A stretch of 64,000 bases of DNA, taken from Mycocentrospora acerina. Taxonomy: Eukaryota; Ascomycota; Dothideomycetes; Pleosporales. The stretch lies in the NCBI GenBank assembly GCA_022701365.1, contig JAKUHH010000124.1, forward strand, positions 186,001-250,000, in the 5' to 3' direction. The position numbers and the translations under genes are program-made. Shown here piece by piece: positions 33,746 through 45,165 of this stretch. The notes under the pieces are model-generated. The model saw nothing but the letters and a program-made list of their open reading frames with translations. It was not told the origin of the DNA and did no database searches. The number at the start of each line of letters is the position of its first letter. Position 1 is the first letter of the stretch.

Positions 33746-34422
33746 TTTGTAATTCTTGTTGGGCCTTCTTTAATCAATCGTACGAAGATAATTTTTTGAG
33801 CTTATCGCATAGCAATTTCTACAACCTACTTGTTTTCATTTAAGACATTAGCAAATGTCTTTCCTAAATTTCGACACCCTCCATAATGCTTGGCTCAATG
33901 ACATTCGTGCATAACGGTTCAGTTTTCCGGACAAAAACGGGATCAAGAAAGTCTTTGCGAATCATGATCATGTATCACTTAGCAGGAAATAGTGATCCAA
34001 TCAGAATGAGCAAAGAAATTTGGGTCTAGACGTCTAGACCTTACTGTATAGGCGAGAACAATTTCGTCTTTCTTTCTTCGGGCACGTTTAATCCGCAGGC
34101 TTTTGCTATCTTGAGATGATCTTCCGAGAATTGACCGAAGTGTGTATTGATCATTTTCGGACCTTGGTGATATCTAGTAAAGCTGGAAGATGGAAAAAAT
34201 TAGTAAATTTCAGGATACAGATCTTTTTTACTGTACCTTACAAGCTAAAAAAGGTATTACGATGTATCGCTCGATAGATCATGAGATATGACAGTGCAAA
34301 TTCTCTGTGTGTACAAGTTAGTCAGGCTCTGCTACAAGTTAGGTAGACAAATCCTAACAGCAAATAGAAAAGGTGAGCGCACTCAACGTCTCGGCCAACA
34401 TTGTTCTTTGGTTTGCAGTTAG

Positions 34423-34518
34423 CGGTCGTCAAAAAATTCGTTGCCAAGTACGGCGACGCCGATGATGTCGTTCTGGAAGCCTTGGAGTACGAGAGCAATT
34501 TCCAGCTGAAGAGGTTCG
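34423..34518 (+). pseudogene. Possible isolated exon or gene relic
   Basis: A 33-codon segment with coding-like composition reads LAVVKKFVAKYGDADDVVL then EALEYESNFQLKRF. It is preceded by a well-formed intron (donor GTGAGC at about 34374, acceptor TTTGCAG at 34422). I find no matching neighbouring exons and no recognised family. It is probably the remnant of a lost gene. Confidence 0.25.
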
Positions 34519-36498
34519 TTTACTTAACACTTTGGCATACAAGCAGTTATTGAACAAAGCTCTTTTAACTTTTTGAGTCTGGTCATCGTTTTATTTAGTA
34601 TTTTAAACGACTCGGCAGACAGCGATTAAGGCTTGTCATGAAATTTCACTCGTGATGTTGGAAGGGCCCCTTACACAATGCCAGTAAAACTAGTGGAAAG
34701 ATCGGCATGCATCTTCAGGCTCTGGGCACCTATTTTAACTCGTATCACTAGCTGCACACTGTGGGCCCATTTGACCCATTTAACAGGGATACGCGATTGA
34801 TTGAGGTTACATTCTTCACCCGACTGATCAGTTTTTCAATAGACGGCACAAAATGACTTGGATTCAGCTGCAATTTTAATTCGTTAGCCTGATTGTTCAA
34901 CATTACCCTGCTGTTGTCAAATTACTAAATTTGATGACATATTGATTTATCTCTAGTTTAACATGATCTAGTAATTCAAAATAGGTTAACACGACCCGGA
35001 ATCGTGACGCTGCCCACGCGCACCGAGAACCTTAAAAAAAGAATACTGGCTCCCAAAACGCACATAAATGTTAAAAGATAATGCAACATATGCTTTGTTC
35101 AGCATTGTTCACTAATGATCATAATTTGAACCACGGTTTTGCTATTATCTTCCGGCCTAGTCGCGGAATTGATGCAACTACCGGCACAGGAAATGTGAGC
35201 TACATAAAGCCCGAACCTCTTGCTGCTGTAACTGGAAAATAAGAATTATAAACTGAAAGGAGACAATAATGAGAGTGGTTTCGGGATTATAATCTATTTG
35301 ACATCTTTCCAAAGTTCATCAAGATTAAAGATGCAAGGGACTCCAGTTCTGCATTATTTCGAGAGAACACCAATGATACTCTACCATCCAGGGAACTAGA
35401 CTGTCGTCATAACGTTGTGACTGAATTTTGGCAGTACCAGATATGTAATAAGTACACTGCTGAGCTTCAAATCCACCAATCGCCAGATCTGAACAACAGC
35501 ACAGATTTGATTCCCTAGATTTATGGAACAAATACACATGTACTGCCTTCCGGAATCCAAGAGTGTCACAGTGGATATTTACCGTAGCTCATGCTAGTTA
35601 GTGAGAATTTATGAGACTGGTGGCGCTAATAATGTCTACGCGGCGATACAATGTTGGTTGCATTACTGTAATCAGTCGTGGTCGTGAATCCGACAAAGAG
35701 AAGCTCCATACTATTCACTATTTCTTCACGAAGTCTTTCACCAACTCGTAACTTGTAAGTATTCAACTACTGATTCTTCAGCGAGTATAAATTGAGTGAC
35801 AGCCAACCCTTTAATTCCACAATCGATCAAGTACATTAGATGATTTTCACCTCCAAATCTTAAACTTTGTTTTAATCAGCACACTGGTAAAGATTTACAC
35901 CTTAATCGTAATTTAACATATATCAATTTACACAAGAAAAAATTCAATTTAAGACACAAAACGCCTTTTGAGAAAATATTCTTGAACCTTCCACACAACT
36001 GCGCTGATCAAAAAGTTGTTACTGGACATCATCATTATAACGTACGTTAATTGATTGAAGCGATTCAATGATATGTCGCCTATAGGGCATAGAGATTGGC
36101 TAAATTATGGAAATTTACATGAGTCTCCCTACCTCAGAAGTCTATTCTGCGTGTTTGTTTAAGGGCTCCCTGAGTTGGACCTCCCTCCTTTGCGTGCTTT
36201 CTGTCCCCCACCTGTTGGGGGCGTATAGCGTGACTGTCACTGGAGAACGTAAATTAACAATCATTTATGATTCCTTCAAGGTTAAAACTCGTTTTATGTC
36301 CTGCACTACCAGTAAGACTTTGAAATTAAAACCACTCGGCAAAAATCTGAGGAAATCTCGTACCGAAGGACTCGTAAGAAAAAGATCCTAAGCAATAAAT
36401 CAAGTTGAGATTGAGCCTATTACCTCCACGAAAATATTTCTTATTATCGAAGTTCTTATTGAGATGATTGTAAAATTGATTTCTGACTCAGCGCCTTC

Positions 36499-38427
36499 TC
36501 AGGCAAGTATAAATTTGTACCACACGTTCATCAGATCGGAGAATATCAAATCATTCCATCTGCTCTCGTCACCATACTCTCTTGTATTCAATGTTAGTGC
36601 CCAGTCTACAGTCTCTTGACTGCTTGCAAACGCGCGTGCGCCCGCCAAAGACCCATCCCGATAACTATACGGCGCTCGACCCCCAATGCCGTATGCAGCA
36701 TGACTTCCGATAAATTGAGCAATTGTAGCTGCAGAAGCTTTCAAACCAAATGAACCAATAGCTTCCTCCTTCACAGAGCCATCTCCTCCATAGATAGACG
36801 GCACTCGGGCTTCAGACATCGGAGTCAAAGCTGAGGGGCCCAAATACTTTGTTTCTTGCACAATACGATCCGAAGTATGTGCATCTCTAGCGGTACTGAA
36901 GAGTTCAACTTCAGCACCTTTTAGCACATTACTCTCAAGGTAAGAATAATATGTCGAGCCTGTCAAATTTGCTATGACATAGCTCATAAGCATAGTCCCA
37001 TAGTTTGAGTATACGGAGTAATCTCCCGGTGCAAAGTCTAACGGTTGAGAAACAACATGCTCGATGACGTCACGGAGCGTCGCTGGTGAAGAAGAATTAC
37101 GCCGGCGTGCAACTTCAGTGAAAATGAAGCCAATATCAGGCGATTTGGATCGATCATATCCGGCAGTGTTGTCGAGAAGGTGCTGTACGGTAATATCTAG
37201 CGCACGCTTATCTGCTGGTTGATCGTATCCGAGGAGTGGGTACACAAGTGTTGTCATATTAATCAGTCCCTTGGAGATCAGATCATTTGTTGCAGCATAG
37301 GTGAACATCTTGGAGACGCTGGCAAGAAGAAATTTATCAGAAGGTTGTACGATGGCGCGGTCGCTTTCGGCCCATGTGTACGCACGGGAAGCGACGAGGG
37401 TTCCATTAACAGAAACAGCGAGCTGAGCTTGTCGAACGCCATTTTTTGCCATGAAGTCTTGTAAGATATTGTCTAGGACGGTAGTGACCTCAGTGTTGTT
37501 AGTAAAACCGGTCACAGCGCCTGTAGTATGCCATTCGCGGTCCAGTGAGGTCGTTTGTTCAGCGAAAATGACGGCGAATGTACTTGATTCGTCACCTCCC
37601 CCTGCAATAGAGATAGGATACAACTTTTGTGCTTCATGCGCGGCGATCTCTGTAGCAAGTTGAGTTGATGTGAGATTTGTTAGGGCGTCCCACAGTCCAA
37701 CACTTGTATCGCCAAAAACTGGAGTGAGAAGAGAATCCTCGGAGACATCAATGTAAACCGGCCTCCAATATCTCTTCTGGACTTCGGAAACATACACTTC
37801 TTCGTAATTGTACTTATATGAATCGGTTTGATAATAGACAGTCTGTTGCTCATTTTGGGTATTTTCGTGCCCAAGAATACAGTACTGGCGCTCATTCGGC
37901 ACGCCGTACATGCTCACACCTCGAATATTCATGGATACGCCAGCAGTAGTGTTCTCGTAGCTCCAAGGACTATCGAGACCACATTTCTGTACCCAGCTCG
38001 CTATATACGGTAGTTCTTGGACTACTCCTGCGAAAAGCGCATCAGAAGCAGGTCCAGTTGCCGAGACGTGTGTCGAAACGTATCCAGCTGTTCTCCAATG
38101 ATCGATCCACGTGTTATATGTTATTTCGTCAACTCCTGATATGGTCTCGAATGCTGGTCCAGCTTGCTTAATCCAGATGCCAGCATATTTTGCGTTGATA
38201 ATTGCGCCATAAATGGTGAATGATAATGGGCGGTATCCATCTGCCTTCAGTTTTGTAGCCTTTACTTCGTATTCAGTTTCGCTGATATCATAGAACACGC
38301 TTTGCTCAATAGTTGCATTTCGTTTGGAGAGAGATTGCCTTTGATGCGCAGTCGGTAACGATAATGTAGCAGTGAATAGGAAAGAAAGATAGATTACTGT
38401 CGTGGTTAATGAGCGGGAGATATGCAT
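36499..38427 (-). CDS. Secreted polyglycine-hydrolase-like serine endoprotease (beta-lactamase fold, 642 aa)
   Basis: Single-exon gene for a secreted protein. A signal peptide of about 24 residues ends near TLSLP. The N-terminal half, about residues 50-330, has repeats of the type YRPLSFTIYG ... YAGIWIKQ and GYVSTHVSA, as in the BTRD1 tandem-repeat modules. The C-terminal half is a serine beta-lactamase-like domain with S370-x-x-K373 (SVSK) and Y-x-N (VYSNYG). This two-part layout and a length near 640 aa match the polyglycine hydrolases of Bipolaris zeicola and Epicoccum sorghi. Those cut the glycine-rich hinge of maize class IV chitinases and so disarm a plant defence protein. There are many N-glycosylation sequons. 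The frame is intact and the catalytic residues are present, so I expect an active enzyme. The exact target in this organism's host is unknown. Confidence 0.85.
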   Translation of the reverse strand: MHISRSLTTTVIYLSFLFTATLSLPTAHQRQSLSKRNATIEQSVFYDISETEYEVKATKLKADGYRPLSFTIYGAIINAKYAGIWIKQAGPAFETISGVDEITYNTWIDHWRTAGYVSTHVSATGPASDALFAGVVQELPYIASWVQKCGLDSPWSYENTTAGVSMNIRGVSMYGVPNERQYCILGHENTQNEQQTVYYQTDSYKYNYEEVYVSEVQKRYWRPVYIDVSEDSLLTPVFGDTSVGLWDALTNLTSTQLATEIAAHEAQKLYPISIAGGGDESSTFAVIFAEQTTSLDREWHTTGAVTGFTNNTEVTTVLDNILQDFMAKNGVRQAQLAVSVNGTLVASRAYTWAESDRAIVQPSDKFLLASVSKMFTYAATNDLISKGLINMTTLVYPLLGYDQPADKRALDITVQHLLDNTAGYDRSKSPDIGFIFTEVARRRNSSSPATLRDVIEHVVSQPLDFAPGDYSVYSNYGTMLMSYVIANLTGSTYYSYLESNVLKGAEVELFSTARDAHTSDRIVQETKYLGPSALTPMSEARVPSIYGGDGSVKEEAIGSFGLKASAATIAQFIGSHAAYGIGGRAPYSYRDGSLAGARAFASSQETVDWALTLNTREYGDESRWNDLIFSDLMNVWYKFILA

Positions 38428-41400
38428 GATAAGGCTTGGTGGATGTAGAAATGCAGAGACATGTGAAATTTTTTTGTATCAAGCTTCTTAAAAGGTGAAT
38501 TCTTCTTGTATATTGCTTGCCGTTTCCGAAAGTAATCTTAGCATACGAGATTGTCTAGGAACGCAATGATATTGTGCTCAATGCGGGGTGGGTCGACAAG
38601 AGCTGCGAGCGAACGAACCGACTTCATGCCAAGGCGCGCCCTTTGCTACATAAATATTGTCAAAGAACCGATCGCTGTACAGTTGCGATGATTCGAACCT
38701 CTAAAATCACTCTTAGAGCAAGTAAAGAACCCAGAAAGAAGAAAGTCACGGCAACGATTGTATACTGCATCCATGGTTCGGTCGACCCGGAGATTACTAT
38801 TGAAAAGAGAGCGCTAGCAGGGTGCGTTCTTCTATACGACGTTTCAAAATTCGAATCTATAATTAGACATTGAATACAGTTTACTGTGTGAAGGTAAGGA
38901 GAAACGTCTTTAATTTTGCAGTGATGATTCATACTGTCAAAATTCAAACGGTGAAACAAATGTGTGAAGGGAGATTTGTGATGCTTCATCATGCGATCCA
39001 ACAGCACTCTTGTCAAACTAGGAGAAGTCCAAATTTATCGTTGAGAACACATATCATCAAGAATAATTTGTTCAATACTGTTAGACAATTGTTAAATATT
39101 CCGATTGATACTTCCAGTCCCTTCTAAGTTTGTGATCCAGAGTACTATATTTGCTGTTCCTCAACTTAATTCTCATTCAATCTATGCAAAATCAGTTTAC
39201 GTACCGCTGTTCAGTACGAGGCGAGATCGAATGTACAGAGTAGGTTACGCTAAATAAGATTTGACCATCAAGTACACAAGTTCGTAAATAAGCGCAAAGG
39301 GATATGCCGAATACCTTTGTCAGCGTGCAGCATAAGACCATTTCATAGTTGCATATATTATGTAAGGGTGAGTGAATTTTCTGGTAGTACTACTTCTTTA
39401 GTTCATTGTTTATCAACGTTTAATTTGGCGAAGTGGTCAAACCGCAAAGATCTGTCGGAGCCTGGATATGCGAGTGGGAAACAAGTCAATATATATTTTC
39501 GACTATGGCTCTATTTTGGCAATAAAAACGTCAGTCTTATCGTGCATCTTGACAGGTCAAACGAAATTTTCTCATCAATTGCTGGTACATCTTTATAAGC
39601 CTCAAGAATGTTTACTAGATTGGCCTTGACTTTCCTGTCTCAACCTACACAGATTTGTAACAGGAGGAGAACAATGTTGCTGAAGGGCATGATTTAACAG
39701 ACCCACTAAACCTTATGTCCATGAAGGAAGGGAAACAGTAAACTAAGACGCTGACAAGAGATTGTGAATACTAAGCTTTTTGCGATCTACACAGCACTAA
39801 GCAACATCGTACAGTAAGAATTACGCGTCCTGACTTAGCATTCAACGCAAGCTTATATTCCTACAAAGCAGACAGGATAAGGTGCAGTATCGCTATAACA
39901 AACAAATTATGTTAAATATTCAAATCGCCTACGATTCAGCCATTCTACTCCTTACGCCCTGCCCTGTCTTTAGTCCTTTTGGACTTATACTCTCCACCCT
40001 CAATAATCAGGGCTGACTCGGTAAACCCTCTATTCTCCTACTTATCCTATCCTTTTTGTTCAAGGACACTAGAACTGTAGCTATGTATAATAGCCTCTCG
40101 AGAACCGTTGTATAAAACTAACATGTGTAGAAAATAAGAGCCTTTATTATTAACGTCTTGATACTCCTAAATGCCTTGTATTGACTCTTACATATTTTTG
40201 TGTCTTCATCTTCCCGTTTATGCAATTTTATTCGCACTTAAGCAGACAAGATTATCTTGAGAGATAAAGCTTAGCGACAGCCGTAGTGCTTTCTTTTGCG
40301 GGTAACGAAGTCAAAGGCATCAGAGCGCTTGAGAACTATCCGAGGTGTCAACTAAGAGGAGTGAAATTTGGAAATGGAGATAATAACACAACTAAGCTAA
40401 CTGCTACGAATCGCTTAAAAGCCAGAGTAAACGTAGAATTAGAATAAGCTTAACATGCCTCTAAGTTAGTAGATTAACAACGCTTAGCTTAGGTAATCAC
40501 CCTCATTGCTATGTTCACTGACATGTCACAAATAAAAAACAACAGCAAGTAGTATAAAGCAACTCTACTAACAATCTAGAGTAGGTGCACTACTCGTTTT
40601 ACGGGGCTCTTCAGTGGACCGAAGCAAGAAAAAAAGAAACAGGCAAACCGGGCAAAAAACAAATAGTAAATTAGAACAGAAGAGTTGAACAGTAGTGGCA
40701 AGAAGTAAAATTTTAAGTAATTGACGTAAAAGAGCAACGAAGCTGTCAATTAGTAAGCACATTTTCTAATTAGAGAAAGATTTAACAAGATGGAGCAATT
40801 ATGTGTTGGCGCATAAGCTTAACATTGAGGTTATGTAACAAGCCACGCCTAGATGAAAAAATTGGCTAGAATTACATGTCCAATGAGCAGCTAAGTGTAT
40901 CCTAGGTAGTAGACTCAACTAACTAATAAAGATTTTTTTTCTCTAGGATTCCTTAATATAGTGTTTCAACCTGAAACATTTGCTAGATACCATGCGGACA
41001 GTATCTACAGAATCCCGGGACACATGAAAATAATCTAAATAGACAGTTATAAGCAGCACCTTGCAGTAATTGATTTTATTTAATTACTACCAGTATCAGC
41101 CCACAGGGCCTAGTCCTTTACAGTAGTTGCAGGTTGATAAAGTGAGAAGATTGACTGTATTAATATTGAATCCGCTAATGTACTGAGCCTTTTATCTTCA
41201 TCTGGCCAATAGTCCCGAAGAGGTTGTCCGTGCTTATTAAATACGTGGCCTGATCTCTATATCGGCGAAGAAAAGACGAGAGTGATCCAAATAAGAGCCG
41301 AATTTGCTATGAGACATATGAGAGTACTCGGACTGAGGACGCTAAGAATACTGCTTTCCACACCTGTAGGTCTTGAACAAAGAATACAGAAAAACTACTC

Positions 41401-41962
41401 CCCAGAGCTACAGCTTCTGTCCTTAAATACTCAGGTAAACAGGGGATTCAAGAAGATTAAGGATTTGGTGCCATTACTGAGGCAGATCGATTCTGAACCC
41501 TAAAAGGAACTGCGTCCGGCGCGATTCGGATGTTTGATGGACCGTGTTGTTACAACCCTAGACAGTGGTGTCTCTAACTTACAGACGTTGAGGTTGTTTA
41601 CAACATCAGAACATTAGATAGGAGATTAAATTTCTTTCTATTTATCAGTAGATAAGTAATATTTTCTCATTTGTATACACATGGCTAATGTCCATGTAGT
41701 CTTTATAAGGTAGCAATTTCCGCCAAGGCTAATATAATATTTAAAAAACAGTAAGTGCGCTTAAAATCCCGCACGCTAAGTTTCAGTTGCTGAACGATTT
41801 AAGCTGCCTGCTTAAGTTCCCCATTAGATTTTCAAGATTGCAAATCTGAACGAGCCTACTTATAACTTTGATGCACCTTTAGTACCTTATCACGCTACTA
41901 CGTTCGTCCCATCAACTCCTCTATTACGTACCAAAACTCCTCGGAAAATTACAAAAATTGTC
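38428..41962. other. Long AT-rich gene-poor stretch, probably degraded repeats
   Basis: About 3.5 kb. Particularly between 39.9 and 41.8 kb the sequence is rich in TA and in TTAAGC/AAGCTTA words with few CA dinucleotides, as expected after RIP. A segment beginning near 41547 with TGTTGTTACAACCC resembles the start of an LTR, but no partner repeat is found. The frame at 41282-41503 is not recognised. No intact gene is supported. Confidence 0.5.
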
Positions 41963-42859
41963 ATGGCTACCAAAAATGACAATGTTCTTGTCTTTGGACC
42001 TACAGGTGACATCGGCCGCACAGTTTCCCTTGAGGCACGCAAACGAGGTGCGCACGTTTGGCTTGCAATGAGAGACATCAGCAAAGCGATTCCAGGCATT
42101 GAAGAAGGAAAAGAGGGGTTTACTCGCATTCAAGCAGACCTTTCTAAGCCTGATACGCTCGAAAGCGCCGTCAATTTTTCTGGAGCAAAATCCGCCTTCG
42201 TATACACCATATTTGAGTCGTCCGACTACATGAAGGCTAGCTTTGAGGCTCTTAAAGCTGGAGGCATCACATATATCGTCATTATATCCTCATACAGTGT
42301 ACGAGGCGCTATTACGGCTAAATTCGAAGACTTCATCCCTCATGTGCACGCCCAGACTGAACTCGCGCTTGAGAAGTCAAGTATCCCTTTCACGGCTATC
42401 AGACCTGCGTACTTTAACAGCAATATCTTGAATGAGAAAATCGGGATTCGAAAGGGCGAGATTGAGGTCCTGAGACCCGATGTGGAATATGATTACCTGG
42501 CCCCAGAGGACATCGGAACAGTGGCTGGTGCTGTGCTCGTAAAGGGCGAGGCATCAAAACCAATAAACCTTTGTGGACCAAAGCTTTACTCGCAGAAAGA
42601 TGCATATGAGTTGGCGGCAAAAGTGTTAGGCGTCAAACTTAAGGTGAAGGATATTGGTGTTGAGAGGTGGTACGAGACGCACACTCTTTATCCAAAATAT
42701 TTAGCGGATTCGCTTGTGAATGGGCTTACGACGAGGCCCATGCTTCTTTATCCAATCAACGAGTACAACGAGGCAGTTAATAACATCAAGAAGTATGGCG
42801 GTAACGAGCCTACTAATTTCGCCGACTGGTTAGAAAGCCACAAAGAAGACTTTGTGTAA
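41963..42859 (+). CDS. NmrA-like / isoflavone-reductase-like NAD(P)-binding protein (298 aa)
   Basis: Atypical SDR of the NmrA family. Single exon, start context GTCATGGC. Dinucleotide motif GPTGDIG at residues 12-18, then the family features of strand-turn LAMRD, DLSKPDTLESAV, YIVIISSYSVRG and FTAIRPAYFNSN, and a C-terminal substrate domain. The Tyr-x3-Lys of classical SDRs is not in place, as usual for NmrA-like members. Relatives act as reductases in secondary metabolism or as redox-sensing regulators. No neighbour pins down the role. Confidence 0.85.
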   Translation: MATKNDNVLVFGPTGDIGRTVSLEARKRGAHVWLAMRDISKAIPGIEEGKEGFTRIQADLSKPDTLESAVNFSGAKSAFVYTIFESSDYMKASFEALKAGGITYIVIISSYSVRGAITAKFEDFIPHVHAQTELALEKSSIPFTAIRPAYFNSNILNEKIGIRKGEIEVLRPDVEYDYLAPEDIGTVAGAVLVKGEASKPINLCGPKLYSQKDAYELAAKVLGVKLKVKDIGVERWYETHTLYPKYLADSLVNGLTTRPMLLYPINEYNEAVNNIKKYGGNEPTNFADWLESHKEDFV

Positions 42860-43500
42860 TGGAGTGTACGGGTCAGCTTTTAGTCATGAACGTCCTCACG
42901 GTTGATCAAGCACTAAATCCCTCTGCTCTTAATTCAATGAAACTCTGTTACTCAATATCAGCTTCCACGTGCTTATATAGATCTTTTCGCTCTCTATGCT
43001 CCTTGCACTTGATATCATCAGTCCCTCTTTGATTGTCTTTGGGCACTGCTTTGTTTGATCTCCGCCAAGTCTGTGTGTAGACCCTCGCCTCGAGATACCT
43101 GCATAGCTCCAGCCCGAGCGTATGCGCTCCGTTGAGTAAAACTTCGTCGTACTAACAGCTTGATTCGCTCATCAAAACGCATGTTTAAATGTGTAATCAT
43201 ACAACCGAAGGTAGTTAGCAATTCCACAACATTGTGTTTGTAGTAATCTATCATTAATCCACACACCGAACTCCTGAAAAGACTGTCCAAAACAAGCAAC
43301 GTAAAGAGGTTCAACCACATTGGATGTTGGATGCGTTTTTGAGTTAAACTCTTGACATCGAAGGACTAAGATTAGATGTTTGCATGTACTCAAGACATTT
43401 GATCTCACATGAGACAGCAAGAAGAAGAACTCGTAGTTTGTTGTAACCTGAATACTGTGCATAGGATATGTCGACCTCTTCGGTCGGCTCCGTTGAAGAC
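42860..43500. other. Convergent intergenic region, no gene seen
   Basis: About 640 nt between the 3' ends of the NmrA-like and DUF3433 genes; no supported feature. Confidence 0.55.
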
Positions 43501-45165
43501 TTATCTCAACCTCGTAATTACCCAACCGCCTCTTTCATCCTTCACAACCCCACCCCAACGGCTGTCTTTCCACTCTCCCTTTGCAGCGGCGTCTACCACC
43601 CGTCTATGTTCCTGCATTCTTAATCCTGCTGCCAAATCAATCAGCGGGCTTCTCTCAAGGATGGCTGCGTGTGCCAAAAGACTAGCTGGCTCTTCTTCCA
43701 AGAAAGTAGCATTTGTATACACATGTGCGATCGCACCAAGACATGCAAGAAAAGTCAATAGTAGAATCACAATGATTACGTATGCTACCCAGTTTACAGT
43801 GAACAGCCGTTGCGTAAGCGTTGCGACCTCGCCAGTAGTCATTGTAGGTGATCCCAGTGGATCAAAGGCATGTTGCGCGACTGCAGTGAGGTAAACAGCA
43901 GAGAATATCTCAGCCACTGAACGCTGTAGTGCATCAGCAGAGAGGTAGCGGCTGCTAGCCAGATTTTGCGCATAGTACAGTACTAAGTTGCCGAATGCTG
44001 AAGTTGACCAGATAGTCTGGGGGTTTAGAGCCCTAGGGGATAGGATGTTTTGTTCAAAAACCCTCCAGAGCGACGGGCGAGTGTCTGTAAAAACGGAGGG
44101 TCGGAACACCTCGATCGACGGAAAAGTCGAATGGCCATCCTTGATGGTAGTAACCAGATCTCCAGAGGTGATACGATAATTGGTGATGCAGGACAATACA
44201 ACGACATCTGAGACGAGTGTGGAAGAGCTGTTAGAGTACTTTGCAGCCGTGAATATTAAGCGACTATACCACGCTTCAGCAGAGCAGCTGATTTCGGAGT
44301 CAGTTTTAAAGTACACCTCTTGCAGATCTGACACCACGAAGTCTTGCTTGATATCGCAGCCTCGGTCATTGGCTGATATATAGAGACGCTGGTTTTGCAG
44401 GTTGAGTTGATAACCTGTCACAACGCTACAATTGAGGTATGCGGAGTATGCTTTTGTATTGGCTGTTACTTCTGCTCCTGTGCCGATATCGCCTTGTGCA
44501 TAGTAGGGCTGGAATGCGTACTGTTTATCCGTCCATGCTAAGGGTCCTCCATGATGTATAGAGATGGCCGATACGGTGTCAAATAAGGGTATCCAGTCAG
44601 TGGAAGAATTCAGGGAGGCGTCATTGAAGGTGCTGTTAAACGATATTGGTGTTTTCGCCGCAATAGGCACAGTCTGAAGTACGAACAAACGTGCAGACAG
44701 GGCACTGACTATGATGGACATTACCACGGCCAGGAGAGAACAAACACTGACAAGAAAGTGTTTGTTCCCAAGCGCAGTCCACCAGCGCCATAGCGTAGGA
44801 ATAGCAAGGTAATCTAGGAGAACAGACTTTTTTGCTGGCGCTCCACCATCTTTTAGGAGATCGACATATGGTTGACGCTGAGCAATTGGGTTTGTGATTG
44901 ATTCCCAGTATGTCCCGAGTAGACGGAAAATCAGGACAGGGAGTGTTGTCCAAAGCAGGCCGCGGTTCCAGTTGACGCCAAAAGAAGCGACGTTTTGATC
45001 TTTAATTGTAGCGAACCCGTGATTCGACGATGAGCGCACGGACAATGTTACGAGACAAACGATGAGGGCTATGTTAACAAACGCAAAAGTGAGCAGACTG
45101 GGAAGCCTTAGAGTGAAAGGAATCCACCCAACATTCTCCTTGGATTGCCACCTTAATTTGGCCAT
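43501..45165 (-). CDS. DUF3433 membrane protein, single-module form (554 aa)
   Basis: Fungal-specific integral membrane protein of unknown function. The N-terminus WIPFTLRLPSLLTFAFV leads into membrane span 1 (about 22-43). A tryptophan-rich patch follows with the family motif NRGLLWTTLPVLIFRLLGTYW, then QPYVDLLKDGGAPAKKS and YLAIPTLWRWWTAL. A further span lies at about 137-160, then a large extracytosolic loop with several NxS/T sites, and a last span at about 455-477. Many relatives contain two such modules and exceed 1,000 residues; here there is one. Frame and start are intact, so it may be a natural short form. Confidence 0.8.
   Translation of the reverse strand: MAKLRWQSKENVGWIPFTLRLPSLLTFAFVNIALIVCLVTLSVRSSSNHGFATIKDQNVASFGVNWNRGLLWTTLPVLIFRLLGTYWESITNPIAQRQPYVDLLKDGGAPAKKSVLLDYLAIPTLWRWWTALGNKHFLVSVCSLLAVVMSIIVSALSARLFVLQTVPIAAKTPISFNSTFNDASLNSSTDWIPLFDTVSAISIHHGGPLAWTDKQYAFQPYYAQGDIGTGAEVTANTKAYSAYLNCSVVTGYQLNLQNQRLYISANDRGCDIKQDFVVSDLQEVYFKTDSEISCSAEAWYSRLIFTAAKYSNSSSTLVSDVVVLSCITNYRITSGDLVTTIKDGHSTFPSIEVFRPSVFTDTRPSLWRVFEQNILSPRALNPQTIWSTSAFGNLVLYYAQNLASSRYLSADALQRSVAEIFSAVYLTAVAQHAFDPLGSPTMTTGEVATLTQRLFTVNWVAYVIIVILLLTFLACLGAIAHVYTNATFLEEEPASLLAHAAILERSPLIDLAAGLRMQEHRRVVDAAAKGEWKDSRWGGVVKDERGGWVITRLR

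Larger units (their letters stand above)
32787..36498. other. AT-rich gene-poor stretch with decayed fragments
   Basis: About 3.7 kb and the left edge of the accessory compartment. Two fragments stand out: a possible relic of a beta-lactamase-fold gene at about 33540-33745 and a possible relic exon at about 34423-34518. The remainder has stop codons in all frames and no recognisable domain. Confidence 0.55.

Noticed and set aside
38680..38700. GGTTCGAATC on the minus strand, like a tRNA B box
   Set aside because: The flanking bases do not form a T-stem or acceptor stem, and no A box is found at the right distance.
38660..39016. Minus-strand frame upstream of the polyglycine-hydrolase-like gene with a hydrophobic stretch
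   Set aside because: It begins at a TTG rather than an ATG. The hydrophobic part is short and phenylalanine-rich as expected from an AT-rich antisense. It lies in the likely promoter region.
41547..41900. TGTTGTTACAACCC start resembling a long terminal repeat
   Set aside because: No second copy, target-site duplication, primer-binding site or recognisable polymerase text was found. Mentioned only as part of the degraded stretch.
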